Origin: Ooceraea biroi
Lineage: Eukaryota; Arthropoda; Insecta; Hymenoptera; Formicidae
DNA length: 64,000 bases
NCBI RefSeq assembly: GCF_003672135.1
Contig: NC_039510.1
Coordinates: forward strand, 2,108,001-2,172,000
Direction: 5' to 3'
Shown here one piece after another: positions 13,522-25,604 of the stretch; position 1 is the stretch's first letter; every line of letters begins with the position of its first letter. The notes beneath the pieces are model-generated. The model saw only the letters and a list, made by a program, of their open reading frames with translations. It made no database searches and was not told the origin of the DNA. A program made the translations under genes and the position numbers.

Positions 13522-15219
13522 CGGCGTTCCTTCCAACCTGAATACAGGTAACATTCCGTCCCATCCAGTATCGCCGACAATGACCACGCATTCGAGCGTT
13601 ACCACCCCGAGCATCACCACGCACATGAACACTGCGTCCACGCCGGTGATCCTCACGTCGAACACCATCAATCCGGGCAACACTACCGCATTGCCGGTCA
13701 ATCCGCGGCATGAAGTGAAGCTGAATGCGATGCCGTATGTATTAGAGTCCAGTTTGCTATTTATTGCTTACAGTTGCAAGTAGACGAGTCAGGCGAATCA
13801 GATCACTTAGAAAAAAATGTAGTTGAGGAAGATAATATCTCGAGACGAGACGATTGAATATTATGTACCTCTTTTGCGCAGATGGTTCCACGGAAAGATA
13901 TCGAGGGAGACGGCAGAAAGGTTGTTGCGGCCGCGAGAGGACGGTTTGTTTCTAGTCCGGGAGTCGACGAATTTTCCCGGGGACTACACGCTCTGCGTGT
14001 GCTACCAAGGCCGCGTGCAGCACTACAGGGTGAAGTATAAGAACAATCAGTTGACGATCGACGACGAGGAGTTCTTCGAGAATCTGGCGCTGCTGGTCGA
14101 GCATTACGAGCAGGACGCGGACGGTTTGTGCACGCAGTTGACCAAGTCCCTACCCAAGCAGGGCAAGCAGGACTTCTGCGTGGACCCGAAGGCGTTCGTA
14201 GAGGCTGGCTGGGTGATTCAGACGCACGAGCTAGAGTTGAGGGAGTGCATCGGTAAGGGAGAATTCGGGGACGTGCTGCTGGGCGTCTATCGAGGGGAGA
14301 GAGTCGCGGTGAAGATGCTGAAGGACAACAGCGAGGCGGCGCAGAGGTTTCTGGCCGAGGCGAGCTTAATGACCTCATTGATTCATGACAATCTGGTTAA
14401 ATTACTTGGTCTCGTTTTTAATAATCAACACATGTACCTGGTTACGGAGTATATGAGCAAGGGATCCCTAGTGGATTACTTACGGTCGAGAGGAAGATTA
14501 CATGTCTCGAGGAAGGATCAAATCAACTTTGCATAGTACGTAAGCGAAAATACAAGATCCATTCGCCGACCTAAGCTAATCTCGTGTATTATTAATTGCG
14601 CGTGTATTCACTATATCGCAGCGATACGTGTGCCGGTATGGCGTATCTGGAATCCAGACACGTCGTGCATCGAGACTTAGCGGCGAGAAACGTCCTCGTG
14701 GCGGAGGACAATTCCGCCAAGGTGTCCGACTTCGGTCTGGCGCGGGATGAAAATTTCTCTCTCGACGGTGGGAAATTGCCGATCAAGTGGACCGCACCGG
14801 AGGCTTTAAAACAGAACGTAAGTGTATGCGCGTACATAACGTAGCGCTGCGTCACATGGCCGTGTCGAAGTATATTGGTATAATTATGCATCACGTTGCT
14901 GTTTCCAGAAGTTTTCAAACAAGTCTGACATGTGGAGCTTCGGGATTCTCCTCTGGGAAATTTATTCCTTTGGTCGCGTACCGTATCCGCGAATTGTAAG
15001 TAGTACTGTTGCAGTGAGGCTTCAAGCGAGACGCAGCACGTTTTTTGTCCACACGAATTGTTAATTCACACTCACTTATTAATTCTAGCCTTTAGCCGAC
15101 GTTGTAAAATGCGTGGAGAAAGGATACAAAATGGAACCACCGGACGGCTGTCCCCCAGAAGTTTATGACATCATGAGACAGGTAGCTACAGATATATTTT
15201 TATTACAATAAATTTTATT

Positions 15220-15264
<45 letters not shown>

Positions 15265-15392
15265 TTATTATACTGAGTCATGCTGTTCTTCAACAGGCGT
15301 GGGATTTACAGCCAGAAAAGAGACCGAGTTTTCACGATATAAAAGTGACGCTCGGCCAGTTGAGAGCTGAGTACACCAAAGGCGTGAATTAA
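13352..15392 (+). CDS. Csk: C-terminal Src kinase (Csk), SH2 plus tyrosine kinase
   Basis: Coding exons 13352-13734, 13882-14535, 14622-14817, 14909-14995, 15089-15181 and 15297-15392 join in frame to 502 residues. After about 127 low-complexity residues (Q10 tract, many T/S/N/P) comes an SH2 domain (WFHGKISRETAERLL, FLVRESTNFPGDYTLCV). The kinase domain follows, with G-loop IGKGEFGDV, VAVK lysine, FLAEASLM glutamate, HRDLAARN, SDFGLA and WTAPEAL. The activation loop (DENFSLDGGKLPIKW) has no Tyr, a hallmark of Csk against Src kinases. Csk phosphorylates the inhibitory C-terminal Tyr of Src-family kinases. [22 protein letters not shown] is nearly identical to remembered vertebrate Csk. No SH3-coding sequence is visible. 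The exon holding the chosen ATG is open back to an acceptor at 13321, so an upstream coding exon could add residues. Confidence 0.93.
13495..13522 (+). repeat. Poly-Gln (CAG/CAA) tract in Csk N-terminus
   Basis: Mixed CAA/CAG codons encode ten consecutive Gln in the first coding exon of Csk, inside a low-complexity T/S/N/P-rich tail. The antisense frame gives a poly-Cys artefact. Confidence 0.85.
15223..15258 (+). repeat. (CT)18 microsatellite in last Csk intron
   Basis: Thirty-six bases of pure CT repeat, ending about 38 bp before the acceptor of the last exon. It may serve as an extended polypyrimidine tract. Confidence 0.95.
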
Positions 15393-18047
15393 TAAGGAAC
15401 TTATTACAGTTTAACTGAGGTTAGCGGAAACTGGAGCCGGGAAGGGACCGGTGTGTCCGAATGATTTCTTGTTTACGGAGCAAAAATAGTGCTTTTTAAC
15501 TATTTTTAACAGAACGAAAGGGAAGAGACAGGACTTCGATTGTACATTGTAAAAAACATAGTATTCGCTTTGATTATATTTATTGTTATTTTAGTTTTTG
15601 ATGAACGGGGAGAGTTTTAATTTTGATATGGTAATATTTTGCATAAAGCATTACCTACGTCAATCGTGCCTTTGTCCAAGTTGAGGTTCTCGATTCGGAA
15701 GTTCAACTTGTACATGTGAAGAATCCGGATGCTCTCGGGATAAAATCAACAGATTTAAAGACGGATAATCTAACATGATCGCCTACTACTTAACTTTTAA
15801 CAGTCATTTTTTTAACTGTATCCTGGCGATAGTAAAACTAGTTTCGTGACTCCCACAGTTTTTCTCTAAATGATTCAAACCTTTTTTTATTTCAGAGCAC
15901 AAAAATAACGCGTATGTGCACCTATTAAATTTACATCGGGTTTATAAAACATGTGCTATTATTCAGTCTCGTCCATTTATCCCGTTGGGATATTGATTAT
16001 TATTTCGTTTCCTTGTTAGAAATTGTATAAAGAAAATTTAATTTACGATCTGTAATGTTATTAATGTAAAAGATTTGCTTCAGCAATATTATAAGTTGCG
16101 AGTATTTGTTTAGTTGTTTAAGCTCTTTGATCAAAGATTTGTCGTAGGAAATATTAAGTTTTAACTAAATTATTGCAATTATGACGCACCATTATTTAAG
16201 TTGTCTCATGAGATATTCGACTGCATTAGTGGTGTAAATGTATCTCTCTCTCTCTCTTTGTAAATATTTTTGTATATATTTATTCATAAAAAAATATTTC
16301 GAGAACAATTAATATTGGTTCAGAGAGTTAACAAAAAAATGTTCATATCTTTTCTTTTAGATTTAAGACTAACACGTACTACGAGAATGTCCATACACAA
16401 TTGCACCACGCCAAAAATTGTCAACCGTTTATATTATTAATCTTTATATATATTAAAAAGCATATTAAGTGCGACATCACTTTCCGTAAGCTGTCGTTCA
16501 TTTTTCATGAAAGATTCTGCCAACAATAACGAGACGGACTAATTGTGACGGTTTTGACGGCCGTATTTCTAAATAATGCTAAATAATAAGCTATAAACTA
16601 TGGAGAAGATCAAATATATTATTTATTCTTTAAGATATCGCGAGTTATGAGATCTGTAAAATTGTAGATATTAAATTCTTGTATGTCATATAATTAAAAA
16701 AAGTATAATAAATTTTTCATTAATTAAATGTCACGGGGTATCTAATATACACACACACACACACACACACGTGTGTGTGTGTGTGTATGTATGTAACGAT
16801 ATGCAAAGTACTGCGCATTGACACTATTACGCAATGACTTGTTGAACTTTGGAAAGTGACACGATCACTCAATTCCTGAAGACGAAACCTCTCACAATAG
16901 AAACGCAGAGACTGTTGCGACTGATTGAATACTTCCGAACGATATGTAGGTTTGATCTTCCTTCCGCAAATGTCTCCTCAGTCTGCAGTTTAGACGTAGT
17001 GCCGTAAGAAGTCTCAAGCATTTTTATCCTAAGTACACCGAGTCCGTTTGTAACTTTGATATTACGATACGTACTTTGAGACGCACGTATTAATCACGCG
17101 TATTTATATGGCTCTAACTCGTACACTCGATTGCCTTTTTTAATTTCGCAGAACGCGACGTCTGCGTATTATTACGTATTATTATTTGCAATTTGTACTC
17201 GCCAATTCCTCCAAACTTGATCTTCGTTCACGTTTTTCAAATGCCAATTCTGTCCCCGACGTTTCACTCGCGGGTGAACATTATCTTGTTGTTCATTGGA
17301 GAGCGTTATATATGTAGAATAGTGCAGTGTGACGTTGTTACTTATACTTGTGCATTTCGAATATGTACATGGGATTTTCGTTGTTACGATATTAGTTTTC
17401 TTACAACACCAATGCGTTAAATCCGTTTTATTTTCTACTGATAATAACCGTTCGATTAGAATGTAAGAAATCTAATATATATATATATATACACACATAC
17501 ATATTAAACGATAAAATTAGATTGCAAAAGATCATGCAAGGGAATTCAATCGTACTCGATATACATGTGTTCACATTGTAACGGGATGATATATGTTAAC
17601 TTGATGCGAATGTATGTGAGGACATGCGACAAATACTTGCTCCTTTTTGTGAGATTTCGAACGAACGACTGAGAGCATTGAAATCTATCGTCGTATCGTT
17701 ATTGTGCCGCGATTCTAAAGATTCTCAGTAGACAGCTATAGCGACAAGGATAGAAATTACTGACGAAAGAATAAAAGTTATTAATAAAGGAAAAAAAGTT
17801 ACACTATATTCAATAATTGCATTATTTTATTATCCTTCCCCGTAGTGGATTAATATAAATAATCAAGAGACACGTAGTAATGTTTCGTGTATTAAAAATT
17901 ACTTTTTAGGAAATTAAAACCATATTAAAATAAATAAATAAAATAAATTAACAAAAGAAAATTAGCTCCTGATCATCTTTGAAAGCTTGAATAAAGATGA
18001 AAAACGGAAAGATAATTCGAACTATTATGACAGATTTTTATTAGTTA
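15393..18047. other. Csk 3' UTR and intergenic region
   Basis: About 2.65 kb of AT-rich DNA after the Csk stop with no supported gene. It contains several AATAAA-type signals (for example near 17770-17785 on plus) and the palindromic AC/GT repeat at 16749. A TTTATT at 18037 is an AATAAA on minus just past the stop of the next gene. Confidence 0.55.
16749..16786. repeat. Palindromic (AC)11(GT)8 microsatellite
   Basis: An AC run (16749-16770) passes directly into a GT run (16771-16786). The whole is self-complementary and could fold as a hairpin. Confidence 0.9.
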
Positions 18048-21000
18048 CTAAATATTAAAAAGAATGTGCTCTGTGGATTTTTTGTATATTTGTAATTTTG
18101 TAAATTTATATACATTTGCATTTATTTCGGTTTCCAAAGGTAATCCAAAGTAATCGTGAACGTTCGTTACGCGTTCATTGTTGACTATAAAGTTATCAAT
18201 CAGTCTACGTTCCTGCGCTGCAGCAGATGCGTTACTCACGATAATATCGTGCGAACTCTCACGTGAGAATTGTTCCTTAAATTCATTATCACGCTTTTTC
18301 GTTTCTGACGTATTGCCATCATATCCCTCTGCTTTTATGGCTTCTAGCGATATCCCGAATTTTTCTCTTTCCTTCAATATGGATGCTTTTCTTCCTTCCA
18401 TCATTCTAATACTTTTCTTATGCTTTGCTTCATCATCTTTATGCGTTTCTTTTCTCGTACGTTTCACAAGAGAGAAAGGATGCGGCTGATCTCGCGAATC
18501 TGCAGAATTCTTCAATCGACTTACTAACAGAAGATTTCTCTGGACTTTGTACGGATATCCGAAATTGCGTGTCAAATCATGATTATGAGTGGATGTACCG
18601 ATCAACAAATATCGCGCATCACTTTCTACATCTTCAATTATCGAGTGTCTTACTTTATGTATCCTGCCACATCCTTCTCCCGTGGAAATCCGAGATAACA
18701 AGTTTGTATCGCGAGAATCACGTTTGCTTTGAGAAGTTGCTTGCTTTGAGGCGAGAGTATAATGCAAAGTACCAGCAAGTGGATCATAATCTTTTAAGTT
18801 CACTTGGGGATCATCGTGCATCGGAGCATCTTTTCTCAAGATATCGGTATTCAAACTTTTACGTAACATCGCATTGTCACTCGCACGCAGCAGCCTTCCG
18901 TTCAATGTAAAAATTTTATTGATGAAAGTGACCATGTTGCTGATAAGAGAAAATATTTCTGAAACGAAGCTCTCTTCATATCCAAAACTATGATGATCGG
19001 ACGTGCTGTTGCGGAGAGTTCCTGATGTATCTTCTGTGACATCGTTGCAGTGAGATGAACATTTTGCAATCATAATTCCTATTTTCGTTATCGGACCCGA
19101 ACGAGTTCCCACGTCGTCCTGTTTTTTCTCATTATCTGTGAAAATGTAGATTAAATTCTGCGTTACATTTAATATTCCAAACAAAATTATGCAATTTTAT
19201 AATTATACTCTAGGTAAAAGCAATCATAAATTATAAATTACTTAGGAAATTATTTATCTTTCATTTTCGTCTCTTTTTTTAATTTAAATGTTTATGTCAT
19301 ACATTAAGCAAATATATTTAAATTCGAGGCAACACGAATATTTGCGAGCAGACATATTTTAAAAGCTAAATAACGCAAAGTTGAAATTATTAAAATACCA
19401 TTAATTGTGATAAATACATTCCGGTTACGTACTCACGTTGCCACAAATATTTTAAATCTGGCATAAATTCAATAACTTACCTATCGCAAATTTACGCAGA
19501 TGCTTGAATGGAGGAAACACATTCGTCCTCAACATAGTGGATGCTTTTTTATCCTCTTCGGCGAGTTTCAGTACAGTTTGGCATGGACGATCGACGCAGA
19601 GTTTGGATAAATCCAATCTCTCCGGGAACATGCTGTCCGGATGACTCTTTTTAGTGATATCCTGCGCGGCACTTTTTAGAAGATTTTTTGTCGAACTATG
19701 TTTATTTAATTTTTCGATGTCCAGATCGGTCATCTCCCCTTCACTTTTCGTTATTTTATTACTGATTTCCCGTTTGTTTCCATATTCATGCTTTTTATTG
19801 TATACGATGTTTCTCATCAGCGAAACAATCTGAAATCTTGTTTTCTTCTTGCCTTTGCTGATCGCTTTTGCTTCACCTGCGATTAACGGCGAAGTTTCAC
19901 CATTCTCTTTCTCTTTCCGTTCACCCTTCTGTTCGTACTTTTCCTTCTCCGATTTCAACGTAATTTGCAGTGACGAGGTGCCGTCCACTGGCTTTTCCTG
20001 CGCGCTCAAGACTGTGTCGTCTGCAACTCTTGCGGTGGTCCTAGCTGTCGACACCCCTTGCTCGACTTCCGATGGCGGGGCGCCTCGCCTCGAGTCTCTA
20101 TTTTCAACATCGCGCGTTGATTCATCTGTTTTCGAAATCGCTTCCATCTCTTCTTCCTCCAACCGTCGCAAGTTTGGCCAACTTGCAGATCCTTCCCGAG
20201 CCAATGCGCGATCGATGCTTGAAATCTCTGTTACATTTCGCGACTCGCAAACGTCTCCATCGATCCCTCCGCCAAGTGTAATCATGTCGCTCTTGGATTC
20301 CGCCAAGATCCTCGCCGATTCGACGCCAGCGACGTTGACGAATGCTATACAGCGCTTGGCATCGCACGGAGTTCCTTGGCCCGACGTCTCGTCCCATTCT
20401 CCGCATTTTCGCACGTTCATGTCCATCTCACGTCTCTCCGTGGCAATCCTCACGCAGACGTTCGACGTCAGAAACGCTTCAGATCCTGGTTCCTCGGCGT
20501 TACTCATCATCGCTGCGTCTACCTGAGCGATCCTTGGTCGGAGTTTTTTTTTAGCCTCGTCAACGCTCTCCTCCGATGTCGTTCTGTCGCAGCAGCAGGC
20601 GCAGGTGTCCGTGTTGGAGCTTTGTCGCTCGGGTGCAGTTTGTGCAGACGTTGTGGACGTTTCCTTCGCGCGGCTACCATCGTCCACGGTGGTTTTTGGA
20701 GGATTTGGTGGATTAGAACGCACGCCTACCGGTGGAGCGGTTCGCGCGGAAGTTTCGGGATTACACGCGCGCGGCTTCAGCAACAGCCGCTTGGGACTCC
20801 GTGGTTTCATGCAGGTGAACGGATCGGGTGATCGGGGCACGTCCGGTGGTATCGTGCTGTACAATCTCCTGGGATCCTCGAATCTCGCCGAGTAACATGG
20901 TCTGGAGAACTGTTGCACGATGCGCGACGACAACGTCGGCGCCGGCAGCATCGCGCACCGCCTGCGGTCGAACTCAGCCTCCACTTGGCGAATCTTGTTC

Positions 21001-23094
21001 TGGACATTTCTCAGCCGAGTTTCCGCAATCGCACGCTGCGACCGATAAGGAGCGAAATTCACGTTCACCCGCTCGTCGCACTCCTTCTGCCGCAGCACTG
21101 ACAGGAAGTCTCGCAGCTCGGCGTCGGATTTCAGGGCGAGCACTGTAGGGTCGATGAGATCGGTCTCCACCTTGATAACGCAAAATCAAGTGAATGAATT
21201 CTTAATTACAGTTACAAATTTCAAGATGTCTTAATTAAATATCTTTATGATAATTTTAAACGAACTAAAAAATTGTTTTTAAAATTATGTTTTTAATATA
21301 TCAATAATACCTCCACACCAACGCCCTGTATCTCCATTAACTTCTGGTTGACGAGTCCCTCGACCTGCGCCTTCAGCAGATTTATCTTCAGCTGCACCAG
21401 CGTAAGGATAGGGATGATGTTGGGCGGCGGGTTGGCCGTCATGTGTAAGTTGATCAGCGCGTTCACCTGCTGCGCGTTCCTCGACTCGGTCAGCAGCTGA
21501 TCCTTCGTCAAGGCACTCATCGCCTTCTGTGCTTTCGCCATCGTGTCCTCCATGGTGGTGGTCACGTTCGATCCGGGCACTTTACGGAGTACCAGCCGCG
21601 TAGCGGCACATGATATGATACCCTGCATCGACAGGAACTGGGACGCCAGCGCCTGCAGGTGCAACGAGGACGGGCAGCTTCTCTTCGAGCAGATGGTGTC
21701 GTCGGTGGTGGGTGTGCAACGATGGCCGTCTACCATCTCGGCGTCGTAACAGCCGGCACGCACGATGCTCCTCATCTCCGGCGGCTCGACGTCTCGTTTC
21801 CGGCAGCATCCGCAATCCTCCCGCGCTGTCCCTCGGCGGATGAAGGAATCGCAGAACGGCAGAGGTACGGGATACGGATAAAACGACGGCGGTGGCGGGT
21901 AACAAGCAGCGGGGTAAGTTAATCCGCTCGGTGGATACGCCGTCGTCGGAGGTGCGGGTGGAGCCATCGCCTGTGGCGAAACGAGCATGGACGCGGGTGG
22001 TTGCTGCTGCTGAGACGATTGCTGACAACCACCGGGCAGAATGAAGATGGGCGCAGCGTTGCTGACGCACGCACGAATCTGATCTAAAACGTTTTGCGGC
22101 AGTTGACCGCAGCTGGGGTGAGCCGGCGCGGGGTTGCACGGGATGCCCTGGAAGACGGGGTGGCACGGGTTTGCTATCGGCTGTGACGTACCCGGTGTAT
22201 ACTGGTGCGTTACGACGCAAGTATCCGGCTGGTAAACGAAGGGTCCTTGAGCAGACGAGAAAAATTGAAGTAAGATAAATAAAGTAAAACACTAACTAAA
22301 TATGAGTCACGTAGCTATTGCTTCTTATTATGAAATAATGTTCTTAAGTGTTTCGCTAGAAAAATATATATAATTAGGACGAAGCAAGAGAGCTAGAGAA
22401 AGAGTATCTTTAGCTCAGTGGAGATCATAGGATTGATTAATTTTAGTTCAAGCTAGGTAATTAATATTAATATTTTTTTATTTTACTTTAGTGTGATTTT
22501 AATATTTTATTTTATCAGGGAATATTGCTTCAGTAAAAATATTCCTGGTTCTCTGATACCCATTAGTTTATTGGAGAATTATGAAATTATGTCAAACTTT
22601 GGCAGAGATGACAAAAACTTATTTCCTTATTCTGAACATTTTAAATAATTCAATTTTGCTAATCATCAATTTTGGATTTATTTAAAGTTTAATTATTGAG
22701 ATATTTATATTATTGAGAGATTAATATTATTGAGATTGAGTTTTGAAATATCTGTCTTCTTCTGCCTCTCTTTTTCTCTCTCTTCCTTTCTTATATCAGA
22801 AGTTATTTCCTATTTAGCTCAATGCATTTATGTTTTTCACAGAACATTGTATGTATAATTTAATATTTACCGTATTTGGAACACGAAATTAGTTTTTAAT
22901 TTAACGTTTGATCTCGGCACAACCGACTTCGTACCTTGAGAAACTCCGGGGCCGCACGCTGCAGTTTGCATCTGCTGGGTGCTAGTCTGCCGTTGTTGAC
23001 ATGTCGGAAAATTATACTGACTCGTCTGCACAGGTACGTTCTGACATGGCGTGACTTGTGACATCGAGGGTGCGTTGCAGGGTAGATTAATCAT
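18048..23094 (-). CDS. Unrecognised protein of about 1290 residues
   Basis: Four exons on minus: 22935-23094, 21311-22245, 19481-21170 and 18048-19135. Phases agree at every junction (CAAG|GTACGA, GAG|GTATTA, ATAG|GTAAGT donors) and the total is 3873 bases. An in-frame TAA lies just upstream of the ATG. I do not recognise the family. Residues about 1-190 are Pro/Gln/Cys-rich (PPPPSFYPYPVPLP and a CGCCRKRD cluster). About 250-365 look helical and well ordered (LQALASQFLSMQGIISCAA, IIPILTLVQLKINLLKAQVE). About 380-430 are predicted coiled coil (RSQRAIAETRLRNVQNKIRQ). The rest is highly charged, low in order, rich in S/E/K/R/T. There is no signal peptide or clear membrane segment. An AATAAA sits six bases past the stop. 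The order of domains suggests a scaffold or structural protein, but function is unknown. Confidence 0.72.
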
Positions 23095-23848
23095 TGGTAT
23101 CACAGGTTAAATCATTGATTTGCTTTCGCGAATTCAGATTTTAGCTGCAGTGGTCGGCGCCGCTTATCCTCCCTCGTCATCAACGCATTATGCTATTTTC
23201 GCCATAACTGTGTTTGCGATAGAGAGAAAAATTATACTTGAAAATTTGGGTTTCGAGTGGATGTGAATGATGGAGATATCAAGCACAAGATGTTCGGTGC
23301 TTGATTTGAAGTTGTAGAGAATTTGTAAAAAAATGTTGCGCAATATATAATCGATAGTGTATCGTTAATTCCGTTATTTTTATACCGTGTTGTTACTACA
23401 CATTATTAGTAGCAATATATGCATATTTTATGCATAATTTATGCCAAAATATTTTGAAAGATTGCAAGATGTTTCTCCAAAATATTCGAGAAAAGCTCGT
23501 CCTGAATAAAGACACTTTATCCGAGTTTACTTGACTCAAATACCCTTAATTCCTCAGTTTCTGTTCTGTCTGCAACGCTTTTGTTGGGATGTCGCAAGAA
23601 AGAATTTTTCTCCCCAGCATTTAAAGTCCGAAGCTCACGCGTCACTCGATTACGATAAATCCGATTAGTTATATAGATCCGATTAGAGTAAGTAATTTCT
23701 TCAACGGTAATCTAACGCAATTTAAAGTTACCTCCACGTTTCTTACGATCGATACCTTTTTCCGGATTAAATGTCGATGAAAATATACATCGGGACGGCG
23801 GTGTTCCCTGAACGGCTCATCACGTCTCGGCGCGACGTAAACTTGTTA
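23095..23848. other. Intergenic, upstream of the 1290-residue gene
   Basis: About 750 bp without a supported gene. It should hold the promoter of the minus-strand gene ending the housekeeping region. Confidence 0.4.
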
Positions 23849-24130
23849 TTAAAAGTCAATGGAAACAGTCCCCGTTATTATGAAAAGCAAGGACAAATTC
23901 GGCGTACAGTATTCCAAATGTCTCATTGCGTATAGCTGGTTCGAAATGGCTCGTGTTCGAATAATACCAAAGAGAAGGTAAATATTATCAAGTAACATTT
24001 GTATCATTACAGACAAATTTTTCGTTAGGTGTCTCTTATTTTTGCATGATTTTGCATCCTGTGTGTGCAATTTTTTTATAATACATTTGACGAATAAATT
24101 GATATCTCCTAATGATATTTGCATGCTTAG
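23849..24130 (-). repeat. Conserved partner block, copy 1 (relic)
   Basis: This stretch resembles 29400-29680: the shared words GGTGTCTCTTATTT and a run around 'TTTGACGAAT...TCTCCTAAT' occur in the same order. It is the 5' part of the block that recurs head-to-head with the EcKinase-like genes. A 91-codon frame on minus has only an alternative start and no recognisable domain. Confidence 0.5.
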
Positions 24131-24673
24131 CGATTATTTAAGTGAGAAGTGATCAATTTGCGCCGCAAAAATCCAAAAGAAATGCGGGTAAAGAAGGATT
24201 TTATTATTGTTTAACATCAAATTCATCCGTAACATCTTTTGCGTAAAATTCACAAAATTTATCTCATGATTTGTCGGATATGTATCCAGCAAATAAAGTT
24301 TTGATGTAATTCTAAAAACATTTCCGATATATTCATGACATTTGATGAAAATGTTTCAAATATATTCCCAGAAGGACATATTTAATAGAATATTTAACGT
24401 AACGGAAATTTAAGTAAGTCAATGTTTAATAAAGTAATCCCTAAGTTTAATTCAATTTTGTTTAATATAAGCTCATTTTTTTACATGGGGTAAGAGAGGT
24501 GTATAAATCTAGTATTTCCAAATTTTTACTATAAAAAAGATGATTTACTATAGAAAACTGGTGAACTCTTCCTTTTTCTTCCTTTTCTCTATAAAATATT
24601 AAAAAATAAAAAATATATTAATATTATTTTATATATAATATAATATCTGATTATACATTACTCAACACAATGA

Positions 24674-24825
24674 GGGTGCTTCCCCACGGAGCGTAACTTG
24701 CGTAAAGAGTAACTTGCGTTGTCCAATCACATTGTTTCATTTGGATATCAGCTTCTGCAGGCAAAGATGTGATTAGTCGACGCAAGTTACGCTTTACGCA
24801 AGTTACGCTCCGTGGGGAAGCACCC
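24674..24825. mobile_element. Hairpin MITE, 152 bp, TGA target duplication
   Basis: Inverted arms start GGGTGCTTCCCCACGGAGCG and are near-identical for about 60 bp, with a short spacer. A direct TGA flanks both ends (24671-24673 and 24826-24828). A 3-bp duplication would suit Harbinger-like elements, although TGA is not the classic TWA target. There is no coding capacity. Confidence 0.85.
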
Positions 24826-25423
24826 TGAGAACACAAATGGATTCTCCATTTAAAACATACTTTAAGATGAAGATTAACCATATCCGTGCTGTATATAAGT
24901 TTTTATAACATTATTTAAAATATTATTTCCTTTAGTATAACGTTATCTTGCTTATTTTTCAATTGATCATTTTGATTTAGAGCTGGCGAGCTTTGAATAT
25001 CTAGTATTTAAGGAATCTTGAACATTTTTCACAAATTTCAAGAAAATTGTATGGCGAAACCTAGAACCATAGATTTTTCTAGCTTTTTCTGTATAATATT
25101 GTACAATTGCTCTCATTCTTCGCATAACTACTAGTAGAAACGTCAGTATGTCTTGTATTTCGCGTCTTCGCGTTTCAAGATTAACGACACGGCTAAAATC
25201 TTTTTTAATTATTTTGTCGCGTGGTGGTGATTCGTTGCGTCTCGTGACGATAAACATCATTAAAAAACGGGCGCGCGCGTCGCACACTCGTCGTGACAAC
25301 GTTATTAGAACGAGTGCAGCCGCACGTTAAAAAAAAGCAAGGAGGGAAGGAGGAGGAGAAAAGCTCCTCATAATTCTCGACTTTCCACCTTTAAGCGCGC
25401 TCTTGCAGTGCCGGTGTCCTTAA

Positions 25424-25578
25424 GGCGATCCTGGAGTCGTCTGTATTACCGGCGGAATCGGTGATTTTCCTGCATTTTTCAAGAAATATATCTTTTTATT
25501 GAAAAATGCAGGAAAATCACCGATTTCGCCGGTAATACAGACGCCGCGACGGAGTTCACTGGCCACTCCAGGATCACC
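25424..25578. mobile_element. Hairpin MITE, 155 bp, TTAA target duplication
   Basis: TTAA flanks both ends (25420-25423 and 25579-25582). Outer repeats are GGCGATCCTGGAGT and its near-match GGTGATCCTGGAGT. Inner arms (CGTCTGTATTACCGGCG...CCTGCATTTTTCAA) are almost perfect; the left arm lacks about 21 bp present in the right. TTAA duplications fit piggyBac or Kolobok elements. It ends 26 bp before the first exon of EcKinase-like gene 1. Confidence 0.87.
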
Positions 25579-25604
25579 TTAATTACTGCCGTGTTTTATT
25601 ACAG

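Larger units (their letters stand above)
24131..25604. other. 5' flank of EcKinase-like gene 1, with two MITEs
   Basis: AT-rich DNA between partner block copy 1 and the first exon of gene 1, containing two hairpin elements (24674 and 25424). Any upstream coding exon of gene 1 should be here, but I could not identify one. Confidence 0.4.

Noticed and set aside
13438..13711. Poly-Cys frames on minus
   Set aside because: They are the complement of the CAG/CAA repeat in Csk.
13803..14378. 191-codon open frame on minus opposite the Csk SH2 exon
   Set aside because: It is the antisense of a clearly coding exon; GC-rich codons on plus create it and it has no domain.
19849..20526. 225-codon open frame on plus
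   Set aside because: Antisense to exon 3 of the 1290-residue minus gene, which has matched splice phases.
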